64,000 nucleotides of DNA. Origin: Nitzschia sp. DOCU1. Taxonomy: Eukaryota > Bacillariophyta > Bacillariophyceae > Bacillariales > Bacillariaceae. Where the stretch lies: contig OX595985.1 of assembly GCA_951394045.1 (NCBI GenBank), positions 1,674,001 through 1,738,000 on the forward strand, given 5' to 3'. A model generated the notes under the pieces. That model saw only the letters and a list, made by a program, of their open reading frames with translations. It ran no database searches and had not been told where the DNA came from. The number at the start of each line of letters is the position of its first letter. The stretch's first letter is position 1. Below are positions 19,285-31,899 of this stretch, one piece after another. Position numbers and translations under genes: made by a program.

Positions 19285-21693
19285 ATGAGTGGATCATCGA
19301 CTGGTTCATCAAGAGCGGTGGCAGCTGCGTTAGTGAGCGCAGGTGTGGTTGTCACTACTTTGGCCGCTAGTAGTTGGTGGTTCGCGCGAGAACAGTCCTC
19401 CGACAGCAAGGACCATGAAGAATCCAAGGATGATGCTTCTCCCACTCCCAGAATATCCAATGCTCGAAGAACAAGAACGCGAAAACCCACAGAACTTGTT
19501 GCTGATGCCTCTGAAGAAATTCCTGCTTCCATGATTCGAGAAATCGACACGTCACAGGGTAACCAGCAGGATACCACTGAATCCAGGCGTGGACGCATCT
19601 TGGCACCAAACACAATTACGATTGCCCATGGATCTGTCACTGGAACTTGCGCCAAACTGGCACAGCAGTTGTTCGAAGCGCTGACCGATAAGGGTTTGCT
19701 GGAGCAGAAGTACACCACTATTCAATTGGGGAAACTAGAAGAGTGGGATTGGTGGGACGAATTACTCAACAACGACGATGGGGACAACGAGGAAAAGAAA
19801 ATGGACAAGGGTGTCATTTCAGAAGAAACGGCTCCACCAGTTTTGTTGGTATTATTGCCTACACACCATGGGGGATCCTGGCCTCCTTCGGCGACCTGTC
19901 TAGAGACGGCACTGCAAGATTTGGCCAATGACTGGAGAATCTCCAAGCACCCCCTCAAGTCCAGTCGATTAACAGTTGGAGTTCTCGGTATGGGATGCTC
20001 GGATTACGGCGACGATAGTGTTGGAAGGCCGGCTCGAGAGGCCTTTTCCAGCTTTCGACAACTGGGGGCGATCATGATGGGACGTCAGGTACGAATTGGT
20101 GACGATGCATCGGGAAATCAAGATCGGGTGCTGCAAGCGTGGATCCACCACGATATTTTACCTCGTCTTGTGGTTGACGATGATGACGACCACGAGGGCC
20201 ATGGCCACAACGAAAAAGAACCAGAAGTGGTTGACATGGAAGATTTGGGTACATCCATGGAAAGGGCGGAAAACGACGATGACGGCATGGTCAAGACCTC
20301 AGAACCCCGAGAAATGGTGACATCGTCCCAGGCTGCGGCCCTGAAGAAGGAGGGCTATAAATTGATTGGAACACACAGTGCTGTCAAATTGTGTCGGTGG
20401 ACGAAGCATCAGTTGCGGGGTCGAGGCGGCTGCTACAAGCACACCTTTTATGGCATTACGTCGTACCAATGCATGGAAGCAACACCAAGTCTCGCGTGTG
20501 CCAACAAGTGCGTCTTTTGCTGGCGCCACCACAAGAACCCTGTCGGCAAGGAGTGGAAATGGAAGACTGATGACCCGCATTTTATCGTTGATCAAGCCGT
20601 CAAGACTCACGTGCAAATGATCAAGGAGACCAAGGGAATTCCTGGGGTAAACAACGAGAGATGGAAAGAAGCTCACACAGTACGCCATTGCGCGCTATCG
20701 CTAGTCGGGGAGCCAATCATGTACCCGCGTATCAACGAATTACTAGCGGACTTGCATCAGCGGCAGATCTCTACCTTCTTGGTGACGAATGGTCAACACC
20801 CCAAGGCTATTGGATCACTCATACCTGTCACTCAACTCTACGTGTCTGTCGACGCTCCCACGCCCGAAAGCTTGGTGGCCATCGATCGACCGCTCTTCTC
20901 AGATGCTTGGGAACGGCTGCAGCAATCCCTAGAGCTACTGAAAGACAGGGGACAGCGAACCGTAGCCCGGCTGACCGTGGTGAAGGGATGGAACTCAGAC
21001 GAGATCGAGGGCTATGCCAAATTGATTGCATTGGGCAGGGTATCCCTAATCGAGGTCAAAGGCGTTACATTTTGCGGCAAATCCGATGCTTCCAATCTCA
21101 ATATGTCGAACACGCCGTGGCATCATGAAGTCGTCGAACTCGTCCAGACGCTCAAGGTCGAATTGGACAGGTTGCGACAAGCAGGCGGTCCAAACGCGCC
21201 TCCCGAGTACGATCTAGCCTGCGAACACAAGCATTCTGTTAGTGTCCTCTTGGCGCGCGTCGATCAATTCGCGTATCAAGCAGAGGATGGATCCAGACGA
21301 TGGAAGACGTGGATCGACTACCCCAAGTTTCACGAACTAGTTGCCAAGCACGAAGCAGACCCTACGTTCACTTTTAGCGTCCAAGACTATGTTGCTGAGA
21401 CGCCGGCCTGGGCACTTTTTGGCTCGGAAGAAGAAGGCTTCGACCCGACCGATACGCGACATCGAAAGAAACAGAAGTATCCAAAGTACACCAGGTTTGA
21501 CGAGAAAGGCGTTCCCACACATGATCATGAAAATCAAGAACTGAGCCCCGAGGAACGTGCTCGCCTTCAGACGCTCATGGCGCAAAAGATGAAAGAGGTT
21601 GGCTCTGGATCCACCGTCACGGAGCTCAAAGGCGGCGAAAAGGTGATTCAAGATGCAAGTCTTATGTTTCGTGGGCAGGTCATTGTAAAATAA
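19285..21693 (+). CDS. TYW1: tRNA wybutosine synthase TYW1 (flavodoxin + radical SAM), with N-terminal hydrophobic segment
   Basis: A single exon of 802 residues. TYW1 makes the tricyclic 4-demethylwyosine from m1G37 of tRNA-Phe using pyruvate and S-adenosylmethionine. Residues about 105-290 are the flavodoxin-like FMN domain (ITIAHGSVTGTCAKLAQ, LLPTHHGGSWPPS, VGVLGMGCSDYG). The radical SAM domain (about 340-700) carries CANKCVFCWRHHKNP with the cluster cysteines near 405, 409 and 412, plus SLVGEPIMYPRI, TNGQHP, VSVDAPT and RLTVVKGWN, all TYW1 hallmarks. The first 35 residues contain a strong hydrophobic segment (AVAAALVSAGVVVTTLAAS), suggesting ER or other membrane anchoring. Acidic linkers separate the domains. 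The length is close to that of animal and yeast TYW1. Confidence 0.95.
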   Translation: MSGSSTGSSRAVAAALVSAGVVVTTLAASSWWFAREQSSDSKDHEESKDDASPTPRISNARRTRTRKPTELVADASEEIPASMIREIDTSQGNQQDTTESRRGRILAPNTITIAHGSVTGTCAKLAQQLFEALTDKGLLEQKYTTIQLGKLEEWDWWDELLNNDDGDNEEKKMDKGVISEETAPPVLLVLLPTHHGGSWPPSATCLETALQDLANDWRISKHPLKSSRLTVGVLGMGCSDYGDDSVGRPAREAFSSFRQLGAIMMGRQVRIGDDASGNQDRVLQAWIHHDILPRLVVDDDDDHEGHGHNEKEPEVVDMEDLGTSMERAENDDDGMVKTSEPREMVTSSQAAALKKEGYKLIGTHSAVKLCRWTKHQLRGRGGCYKHTFYGITSYQCMEATPSLACANKCVFCWRHHKNPVGKEWKWKTDDPHFIVDQAVKTHVQMIKETKGIPGVNNERWKEAHTVRHCALSLVGEPIMYPRINELLADLHQRQISTFLVTNGQHPKAIGSLIPVTQLYVSVDAPTPESLVAIDRPLFSDAWERLQQSLELLKDRGQRTVARLTVVKGWNSDEIEGYAKLIALGRVSLIEVKGVTFCGKSDASNLNMSNTPWHHEVVELVQTLKVELDRLRQAGGPNAPPEYDLACEHKHSVSVLLARVDQFAYQAEDGSRRWKTWIDYPKFHELVAKHEADPTFTFSVQDYVAETPAWALFGSEEEGFDPTDTRHRKKQKYPKYTRFDEKGVPTHDHENQELSPEERARLQTLMAQKMKEVGSGSTVTELKGGEKVIQDASLMFRGQVIVK

Positions 21694-21964
21694 ACATTGG
21701 TCACCTTTAAATCCATATGACCTATTGTCTTTCTGATAACATAACTATCTTGCAATAGTATGGGTCTCTCCAATCTGAAACTCATGGAGTCCTTTTCCAT
21801 GTGCTTGCCGCGGTTGTGGAGGTACTTGATGCTCGGGCGGGCACTATCTTGGGCTTCTCCAAAATTCCCGGCGACAGCAAAGATTACTAGGTTCCCTCTT
21901 CCACACACGTTCTTCCATTCTGATGGTAGTGCTGTGTGCCATTTCGCTTCGTTCTTTTCAGACT

Positions 21965-22812
21965 TTATAGTTTCAAAGTCGGCTTTCGAAAGATTTGTTT
22001 CACGCCTTCCCACGGCTCGATATCCCAAGATTCTTCATGGTCGACGATGCAAAAAGTATCAGGATCGATAGTGTAGGTGACACCCCAAGGCCAGGCAAGT
22101 ATGGGCTTCCAAGGCAAATTCAATTCCAACTTGACCATAATCTTGTGTCCAACAGCAAAGAGTAAAGTGAGATGATGACATCATGGTGCTGGGTCCGGCA
22201 ACAAGCCAGTATTTTCTATCTTTTACTCACTTTGGTTTGGATAGTTGTCTCGTTTGGTTGATTGTATTGCAAAACCTTGGCGTCATATTTGGTGATAAAA
22301 CTTCCCAAATTGGCGAGATTGGTAACAAAGCGATCCCGTCCAGCAAAACTGACAAAGGGATCACGAAAGACACAGTCGGGAGCATACAATTCTTCGTCCA
22401 CTTGACCCGACAAGAAATAAGATCGATCGTTGTCCAACTGAATACGCTTGAGGGCTTCCTGGAGGGATTCAGGTGGGCCCGTAAAAGTAGTTGTGGGATC
22501 CTGTGGAGCATTGCTGTTGCTAAAGGCCTTGCCAAACCACTCGACGGCATACCAAGACGCTTTGGTGATCGGATTCATGGGATCGTTTGGATCAGAAGCA
22601 GGGCCTTCTTTGTCCGTATCCGACTTTGACGAGGCTTGGAGAAGAGTTCTTGTACCGCCGCCGCGACTGCTGAGGCTAGTGCACTTGGAATCGCCATGGC
22701 GGCAGGGGGAGAACTCTCCGAGAACAAAGCCAGCAGTTCGGCGTACAAAGAGGAGCCCAAGACACAGCAGCCCTGGCAGTAGGAGGCGCCAATGAAAACG
22801 CCTTTGTAGCAT
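21965..22812 (-). CDS. DUF2358 (SnoaL-like) protein, probably plastid-targeted
   Basis: Exons 22812-22231 and 22141-21965 give 252 residues. The leader LLLPGLLCLGLLFVRRTAG|FVLG is a signal peptide with Phe just after the likely cleavage point, consistent with plastid import. Residues about 120-240 match the DUF2358 fold (NTF2/SnoaL-like): LYAPDCVFRDPFVSFAGRDRF, then LNLPWKPILAWPWGVTYTID and HEESWDIEPWEG. Similar proteins occur in plants, cyanobacteria and algae; no reaction is known. The second intron acceptor (CACAAG) was chosen because it gives TTIQTK+IMVKLELNLPW, which fits the family strand order. An alternative acceptor slightly upstream would add residues. Confidence 0.7.
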
Positions 22813-23659
22813 GTTCACAGAGTCTACCGAGTGCCAAAAGAAAGACCAGATATGGTATGGGTGGCAAGAATAGGGGACGTGTTCACTCTACTAGTAGCAG
22901 CAGTAATGACTGCGCAATAGCAGAGGGTACGATAGATATCCATGGTCGTTGTCGACGGCGTCACGTGCGACCACGGAGGAGGAACGGACGTGCAAAGACT
23001 CTACCGGCACATGTACTCAAAAAGTAGCTGCTAAATGGATACGCAGCTATGATCTACCGCTTTGCAGCGACTAGTAGTATTGGAAGAACCAAGAATAGTT
23101 GGTATGTCTCGCTTCAACTACAATGCAGCGGCAGCATTCCGATACGATCATTAAACTAGTATCTCCTTACCCGTCGTCCTGAAGTCAAAACGCAACATCA
23201 AGTCTCCCAATAAATTACGACATGCTGAAGCATAGCTAACCTGGGTAGGGGGAACTCTCCTTTGGGCGGAGCAGCTGTGGCCTATCCCATCCATATCGAA
23301 CAGCTTTGACGTAGCGGTGGGGCTCAGTAATTTGTTGCGTTAAAACACAACAGGTGAAGCCAATTAGGTTCGATGATCAAGCATAGCTAACTATTAATTA
23401 GCGTTAACATTGCAACAGAACAGTTTTATCGGCATTGCTACGTGCTACTAGAATGGAACAAACTCCTTGTCGATAATGCCCTTGTTCGTGCATAGTTTCA
23501 TGACCCGACCATGGCACCAAAAGGCATCGAGAACAATTCGCAAGGCCATCGGCGATGTAACGTCGGCATAATCATAGGGTGCCAAAGCCCGAGGAGAGCA
23601 TTTCGTTGTTGATGTGCATAGTTTAGTCGTTAAAGGCAAGTACTACAGCCCTAGAGTGT
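22813..23659. other. intergenic region, no gene seen
   Basis: About 850 bp between the DUF2358 start and the 3' end of the V-ATPase gene. Only short random frames were seen, and no tRNA-like or repeat structure was recognised. Confidence 0.4.
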
Positions 23660-26361
23660 TCAGACGGCTTCCTTGATGATAATATGGAAAGAGAAAGGAG
23701 AGAAGCGGATTCCATCAGCCTTGAAGAACTTGTTCTGGAACTCGACCCAGTGCAAACGAAGGGCGTGGAGGAAACATTCGAGCACATCCATGGCCAGCAA
23801 GACACCAAACGTAACTCCCGCGAAGACTCCAAAACCGAAGAAAGTGGCAACGCTTCCCAAAGGCAAAGTCGTCAGCATTGCCTTTTCCCAAAACACAGTG
23901 GCGAGCTCGGAGTGGGCAAGCGACAGAGCCCAGAGACGAAGGTACGAGGCAGTGTTGGAAACCATACCAAGGACGAATTCGATGGTCTCAATGGCTTGAT
24001 GAATAACGATCTCTCCGAACCCATGCTCTTCTTCTCCTTCTTCGTGACCGTGGTGCGCCCCTTCTTCATCCTGGTGCTCAATGCGATGGTGGCTTTGTTT
24101 GCTAAGGAAATAAGGCTTGGCCAACAAAAGGACAGGAACAGAGGCAAAGGCACACAAGAGAAGCACGTTTTGGAGCTGCGCTTGTCCGGCAAACATGGGC
24201 TCGATGACATCTCCTGGTTGAAGGGCAATGTTGATCAAGGTAGTGATAAGGTTGGGGGGTTGGCAACCATCGCCATCTCCGCCAAAGTCCAAGGGGCACT
24301 TGATGGCGGTGGTGTCCCCATCATTGCACGAGTAACCCCAGGGGGTACAGTAGCCGTTACCGCTTTGGTCACAGACCACCCAGTCACCCTTGTAGTCCGA
24401 GCTACCCCACCCATCGCCATTGGGGTCCAAACAGGTGGCGGAAAGCATGCGGGAATTCCAGTCGATACTCCACTTCATAAAGATGAGGACGACCATGTAG
24501 ATGAATAACGACACAGCGAAGATAACCATCGGAATGAACTCAAACAAAAAGTCCAGCCGTTCACCGAAGTAGATGGCATTGAGCCCCTTCAACATGGTTC
24601 CCATGAACATTTGGAAGATACCAAAGATCACCGAAAGCTTCATCTTGAAAGAGTTGAAGAACAAGAGCTCGTTGGAAGTGACATGCCAGATAGGATCGAG
24701 ACCGAAGGGGTAGACACTGTCGTTGGCTCCGTAATCGGAAATGGGTTCAGCGGCAGATCCTTCCTCAACTTCTCCATAGGCCTGTCCTTCAAAGGCCCAG
24801 CGAGAACCAAAGAAGTTGATACCCAAGGAGAAGCAGTCGTTGTAGATCATACCGGCGTAAATGGCGAAGAAACCCATCATCAAAAGCATGTAACGTCCCA
24901 TGTGGACACCTTCCGTCAACTCGTCCATCTTGGATCCTTCATTCTTCTTCTCGTTCCAGACCAAAAGAGCTCCGACAGTGAAAAGGAAGAGGCCGTGTCC
25001 AATATCACCATACATGACACCAAACAAGAAAGGGAAGGTGGCGGCAGTGAATAGAGCAGGGTTGGCTTCTCGATAACGGGGAATACCGTACGTGTTAACG
25101 AACTCTTGGAATCCGTACGTGAACTTGTTCGTCACAAAGTGAGTGGGGGGAGTAGGCCAGGGCTGGGGAACATGGTCCACCAAACTGGGCATAGCCATGT
25201 CCATGTTTGCGTGCGCCTTTTCGACAGCAGCCTTGACTTCTTGCAAGTGCTCACTGACGACCCATCCTTCTCCACGAAGCATGCCGGACACATCAGCCTT
25301 GAACATGTTCAAAGAGTGGTATACGGCTTTCTCCTTGAGGACCATCCAAGTCCAACGCTCAACGTGCTTGGCGAGCATCTGGCATAGACGGTAACGAGTA
25401 TCTTGATTCTTTAACAAGATAGTACGAGAGTCAACAAGCTCTTGGGCATTCTCAGTCAACATCCTCTCGACCGAGGCCGAGTCATCCATATCAGGAAGCG
25501 AATATCGGTGTGCCAAGAAGGCATCACACAGCTTCTTAAGCTTTGCCTCGATGCTGTCGGATTTGTAAAAGATGATAAAGACCGACTTATCGATAAGCTC
25601 TCCGGTATTAGGATCCGTGATTGGCTGCTTAATGGGGACAAATCGCAAGAAGCAGTTTCCCTTGGTAGCACGCCAAACCATGCGCTCAAATCGCTGACGC
25701 TCTTCGGTGGCAACGACGCCTGTAATAGACGAGAAGCGCATGTCCAAGTCAGGGCGCAAGAGCTCTTCTTGATTGGAAGGACCAGAGGGTTCACTGGAGA
25801 GTTCGGAAACAGCAAGACGAGGTCCGTCAGTCATGAAAAAGCGACGTGCCTTCTCCAAGACTTCTTGAAGCTCGACCTTTTCATTGTACTCGACCGTCAG
25901 CTTTTCGCTGTACGTGTTAAGTTCCTTGAGTTGCGTCTGGTAATCTTCCAACTCGCTCTCAAGACTTTCCAAGACTTGAGTTCCGCTGGCCTTGCTGTTA
26001 TCCTTCGAAAGGACGGGGGTTTCCAAAAAGGTGTCCACGTCGCCAGCCGAGAGGGTTTCAATGCCGAACCTGGTAATCTCTTGCGAGAAAAAGCGGAGTT
26101 TGCGCTCCAATTCATCGCATCGCTTGACGTAAGTCACGTAACGACGTTGGAAGGGAGTCAAGTCGGGGTTCAACTACAAACAAAATAAAGAGTTGAGTGC
26201 ATGGCAAACTAGTGAAACTATCCGCCAGGCAGAGTGAAACTCACATCGGTGAACTGAATGGCGCCCAACCTCCCCAGATCAGAGAGACAGTCGTGGGCGG
26301 CGTCTTCATTCATGATGATGGAGATGTACTCCATCGGCTCGGAACGGAACCATTTCGCCAT
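23660..26361 (-). CDS. VHA-a: V-type H+-ATPase subunit a (V0 116-kDa)
   Basis: Exons 26361-26245 (39 codons) and 26173-23660 give 876 residues. The join reads QFTDLNPDLTPFQRRYV, the conserved start of subunit a. The N-terminal half is cytosolic and coiled (two antiparallel helical arms). The C-terminal half has about eight membrane segments, including the proton half-channel helix ASYLRLWALSLAHSEL with the essential Arg (about residue 785) and LHWVEFQNKFFKADG near the end. The subunit forms the stator and the proton path against the c-ring and acidifies vacuoles and endosomes, or the silica deposition vesicle in diatoms. A Cys/Gly-rich lumenal loop between membrane segments (about 580-650) is longer than I expect for animal homologues. 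Confidence 0.95.
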
Positions 26362-27117
26362 CTTGAAAGGTTATTCAACGCCGAGACGATTACCTACAAA
26401 CAAAAAGAAGAGCGGCGTGTAATGTTAAAAGCAACCAAGCTACCTTTGGTCTTGGTCGCCAATGCAGAATAACATGGCGGTTCATCGTCATTCGCACGTC
26501 TACAAAACTCGTTGACGCGCACGTCGTCCATTCGATTGGGCGGCTGGCGATGATGAAGCCAACTCTTCGCATACAAATTTTTATCTATTCTTCAGCGCTG
26601 ATACTAATGGAATGCTTTTCAACGGTCCTTTGCAGACCGAAATATATATGTTACTTCTATGCTGGAGGTATGCAACTACTTAAGGGTTTAACGCCTGTTT
26701 AGCGGCACAATTGTTGTATCCCCCTATCTGATCGTACATACCGCCTATGCCTACGGAAGGTACCTATGATCACAGATGCCCCCAAGGGTTCTTACCTGGT
26801 ACCAGTACCTGGTACGGCCTTCGTCCGTTCTTGGATGGGCTTCGCCAAGGATTTGGGCTTCGCTATGCATGATGATGATTTGCAGTGCGCCGATGACCAT
26901 TTGGATGCGATTCCGCTTCCCTTCTTTGATTTGAGATCGTGTTGCGTCGTGTCATAAATTTGTTTTGCGAACGAAAAAGTTACGTTGTGTCGGTGACTCT
27001 ATCGCAGCATTTCTCTCACTTCTAGCTACTAGAACTTGTTAAAACTTTCCTTTGCTGCTGGTGGCAAGGTTTGTGGAGTGAAGTTGTCGTGCTTTCGAAA
27101 CCCTCAGAGTACTCGGC
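26362..27117. other. divergent promoter between V-ATPase a and ABC transporter
   Basis: No gene is supported. A local ACCTGGTAC duplication lies near 26795-26815, and the rest shows no recognisable element. Confidence 0.4.
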
Positions 27118-30100
27118 ATGTCGTCAAGCGACCGAAAACAGGGGGCTACAGTCCCTCGTTCAGGTTCCGGTACTAATCTGTCCGACCTGGAGCACTCCGA
27201 TGTTGAAAACAGTGCTGGCCCGGCCAGAATTATTCGAAAGATCCGAGGCGATGGGACGCGAAGAAATCACTTGTCCTTTTTAGTGTCAGAACGAAAAGCA
27301 AGACAACGCTATCTCATTAAGTTGTTGCGTCGAGACAGTCTTCGTGGGAGTGCGCACGGAAGTGATCATGGGGCAGCAGTAGCAGCCGGAGAGGCTGTTG
27401 TGCCTAGGAAGGGCGTCTCGGGTGGTTTTTTGGAGAAAGACTTGACCTCTTCTTTGCCTCGTCCTGACGTTGCCACACGAAGTGCAAGCGGGATGTCCAC
27501 GGCAACAGTAGAGTACGAATTGACAGAAACACAAAAGGAGCAAATGCAGAAAATGTCCGAGTCCATGAAGATTATTCAACGCAAACTAGAAGAATACAAG
27601 CACTTGTGGTTTCACTTTCCAATGGAAGTACGAATTGACGATCTGACGTACTCGGTTCCGGTGACCGCTGCTTCAAACAAGATCAAGACCGTTTATAACT
27701 CGAGTATTGTTTACAAGATTGTTAAAGTTGTCAAGAATCTTGGGAAGGACCAATCGGCGGAGGCGGGGACGCAACCGTCGTCAAAGGCCATATTGGAGCA
27801 CATTTCGTTGTGCCTCAAGCCTGGCCGAATGTATCTGTTGTTAGGGCCACCAGGATCGGGCAAGACAACTTTGCTAAAGGCGATTGCCGGCCGGCTTAAG
27901 ACCAAACATGGAGAGACCATGTCAGGTAAAGTCAGCTACAATGGAAAGTCCTTCCAGGACCGGACTCACTTTCACATTGAGAATGCAATTGCTTTTATTG
28001 ATCAATTGGATCGGCATGCTCCGCGACTCACGGTCGACGAAACCTTTGAGTTTGCCTTTCAATGCAAAAATGGAGGCTCGCATGTGGATATGGCTGAGTG
28101 GAGTAATAGCAAGGAGGAACGGCTCGTCGCGCAGGATGTGGCCAAACGAGCAGACAGCGAACGCCTGCTGGTTAATCTTGTTCTCTCATCCCTGGGTCTG
28201 ACGAGCGTCAGAGATACGTTTGTTGGTGATGATGAGATCCGAGGAGTCAGCGGTGGACAACGGAGGCGGGTGACAGTTGGAGAAATGCTGTTCGGAACAA
28301 CGCCCGTGGTTGTAGGAGATGAAATTTCCAATGGATTGGATGCTTCCTCGACCTTTGAAATGGTTCAAATTTTAACCCTTGGATCCAAGGACAATCAACG
28401 AACACGTGTTATCTCGCTTTTACAACCAAGTCCGGAGACGGTGGCGCTCTTTGACGAAATTATTTTGCTGGGTGACGGAATGATTCTGTATGCTGGACCT
28501 ATCGCAGACGTCGAAGACTACTTTGCGAAGCTCGGTTATCGTGCCCCACCTTACATGGACGTCGCCGACTTTCTTCAGCTGCTATCTTCACCCTCCAATT
28601 GTGAAATGTTGTTTCACCCGCCACCTGAAGTAGCCGAATCTCAGCCCAAGCCTTACACGACGAGCCAATTGGCCGAGTTGTTTCGAAATAGTGCAAACGG
28701 ACTGATTATTCAAGCCAGTCTAAAAGCTCCCTTTCAGCAAGTATGGGGTAGTTCCACCGAGGGTGTGCAGGTCGCCGATGGAGTTGACCACTTGGACGAC
28801 AGGCGCTTTCATCGAAAGTTTGGGAATTCCTTTCACAGGTCGGTCATGCTCAATCTCAAGCGCAACTTGACACTTTGGATTCGCGATCGTCGTGTTCTTA
28901 TCGCCAACGCCGCCAAGAATATCATCATGGGTCTCAGTGTCGGTGGAGTCTTCTTTCAAACAGATGACGTTATTTCTGTTCTTGGTGTCCTCTTTCAAGG
29001 GATGCTTTTCATCATGTTGGGTGCCATGGTGACAGCACCAGGCTTCGTGGACGAGCGGGTTATTTACTACAAGCAAGCCGATGCCAATTTCTTTTCATCC
29101 TATCCATTTGTCCTTGGAAAGGCAATCTCGAAACTGCCCCAGGTACGAAGCTTGGTTGATATGAACCGATTAGTTTTGCTAGTCTGCTCACCCAGTTCAT
29201 TAGACGACGATGGATTGCTTTGCGTTTGGCACTCTCCTCTATTTCATGGTGGGATTGGCAAATACGGCGCAAAACTACTTCATTTTCATGGCTATTATCA
29301 TCGCCTTCAGTGTCCTTATGAACGAGCTCCTCTTTGTCTTTGCCACTTTTGCGCGAGCGAAAGATATGGTGCAGGTGGCAAGTGCTTGTTTGATGTTTTT
29401 CTTTATTTTGTTTTCGGGTTTCATCATTCCTCCCAATGTGATTCCCAGCTACTACACTTGGATTTACTGGTACAATCCTATGGCGTGGGCGTATCGAGCT
29501 CTGTTAATTAACGAATATCGGAGCTCAAAGTACACTCAGGAAGAAGGAGACGAAATCTTGACCTATACTGGCTTTTTAGACGGGAGTGGAGAGCCCTTTA
29601 CGAAGAAATGGGTTGGCTATAGTTTCATCTATCTATTGGGCCATACAATCATTACCATGCTGGCCTCTGCCGTCTTTCTCAAAAGAGTCCGGGTGGCCAA
29701 CACGTCAGGAGTTGGCGATGATCAAATCGAACAGGTGCAGTCGGCAGAACCTGTTCCTGAAACAAACATATCATTCAAGCCAGTCACTTTGACATTTGAA
29801 AACATCTGCTACGATGTCAAGACATCTAAAGGAAACGAAAGCCTGCGACTGTTAGACAACGTCAATGGGGCCTTCCGATCCGGCAGAATGACTGCTTTGA
29901 TGGGCACTTCTGGTGCCGGAAAGACGACTTTGATGGATGTCGTTGCGATGCGCAAAACGTCTGGGACTATCCAGGGAGACATTCGTCTTAACGGATACCC
30001 TCAGGATCCCGTTGCTTTCCGCCGCTGTTCGGGATTTGTGGAGCAATTCGATGTGCAGACACCACAGCTGACTGTGCGAGAGACGGTGCTATTTTCCGCC

Positions 30101-31855
30101 CGGCTGCGTCTGGATGTACTGAAGGTCGAGAAAGATGAAGACAAGCAGGCTTTTGTTGACCATGTTTTAAACACGCTGGAGTTGACGCCTCTTGCTGACG
30201 TTCTTGTTGGAAGTTCTGAAGACGGCGGGCTCAGTTTCGAGCAAAAGAAGCGTCTCTCGATAGCCGTTGAACTGGCGGCATCTCCGTCAATGCTGTTTCT
30301 GGATGAGGTAGGCAAATGCAAAAACTGTACTGACGACATCTCGTTCTTAATGAACTGTGGGCTCACGTTGATTTTGTTTGTCCGCTATTAGCCAACAACT
30401 GGGCTCGACGCCCGAAGTGCTCTATTGGTGGTGAAACTCTTGCGGAAGATTGCCGATCAGGGTCGTACCATCTGTGCCACTATCCACCAACCTTCATCTG
30501 CCGTCTTTGACATGTTTGTAAGTTATGAAAGTGCCAGTTATTCGTGCAAAAAAGCGCGCTGTGTTCTCACTCCCTGCCTCCTATTTACCAGGACGACCTC
30601 TTGCTATTGAGAAAGGGTGGGCGAGTAGTCTATTTTGGAGAGGTAGGCGAGCAAAGCAAGGTGCTCATTCAATACTTCGAGGATCACGGCGCCAGGCGCA
30701 TCGATATCGGCGACAACCCTGCAAATTGGATGTTGAGAGAGGTTCAGTCCCCAGACAACCCCAAGGACCTTGCTGACGAATATGTCAAGTCGAAGGAATA
30801 CGAAGCTCTTAAGACGAAGCTTGGAGAAGTGAGGGAGACGCAGATTGAAACTCTTGAGATTACATTCCCAACGGTATTTGCCGCTCCATCTGATCTTCGG
30901 CAGAGGCTGATGAACAAGCGCCTGCAGACCATCTACTGGCGTTCCCCAGCCTACAATCTTTCTCGCTTGTTGGTGTCCTGCATTATCGCTTTCATTCTCG
31001 GTTCTGTATTCCTGGGAAATCGAGATCCAGAGGTGGTCTCCGAAGCCTACATGCGTGCAGCTTTGTCAATCACATTCCTCTCCTTCATCATTATCGGCAT
31101 CCTTTCAATCACATCGGTGCTACCGGTAATGCTTTCAATCCGAGATGTCTTTTATCGTCATCGCTCAGCTGGCATGCTGGATAATCTTTCACTTGGTTGG
31201 GCTCTCGGTACGGCTGAGAAATGGTTTATTGTTATTTCCTCGTTTCTCTTTTGCTTGGTGTACCTCGGCGTATCCGGCATTTCTACTGGCTTGTTAAAAA
31301 GAGCTATTGGCTTTTGGGTAAGTCAACTTTTGCAAATTCGATCATCATTGGAAAGGAATCTGACTTTTCTTTTTCTGCTCTTAGGGCATTTTCACGTTCA
31401 ACATTGCCATCTACTCTTACTTTGGTCAAGCATTCATGTGCTTGGTGCCGAGCATGCCTACGGCTCAAATTCTGGCCAGCGTTTTCATCGGTCTGAACAA
31501 TTTCTTCTCTGGTCTCATTGTGAGGCCGCAATACATGACAGGATTTTTCGAGCTTCCTTACTGGATCACGCCCGGCCACTACGTGTACGAAGGCCTCGTG
31601 ATGGCGCAATACAACGGTGATACTCGGACAGTGATGGCCAACAACAACAGCGAGTTCTACGACTATTTAGGGTGCGAAGATCATGTTGTGCAACAGTGCA
31701 ATGGAACCGTGGAGCAATATGTTTATGTTTTCTTCGGTGGACGGTTCAACAAGCAGAACGAACTCCAAGACATTTTGGTGCTAGCTTTGTTCCTGGTGAC
31801 GGCCCGTGTCACCACCTTCTACGCTCTGAAGAAGTTCAACTTTTCCAACACATAG
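27118..31855 (+). CDS. Full-size ABCG/PDR-type ABC transporter
   Basis: Five exons (27118-29142, 29204-30307, 30392-30517, 30592-31317, 31385-31855), all joined in phase 0, give 1483 residues in the order NBD1-TMD1-NBD2-TMD2. NBD1 has GPPGSGKTTLLKA (about 243), VSGGQRRRVTVGE and VVVGDEISNGLDASST. NBD2 has GTSGAGKTTLMDVVA (about 909), a degenerate signature GLSFEQKKRLSIAVEL, and FLDEPTTGLDARSA created across the third splice. The second Walker A is canonical, whereas fungal PDR proteins have a degenerate one in NBD1. Each TMD carries about six helices, with family motifs such as PFVLGKAISKLPQ. It should export lipophilic compounds or lipids from the plasma membrane. Long Ser/Arg-rich N-terminal 120 residues precede NBD1. 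Confidence 0.95.
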
Positions 31856-31899
31856 AGGCGCAGGTTGGAAGAAATTAGTAATTTTCTGTTAGCTTGAGT

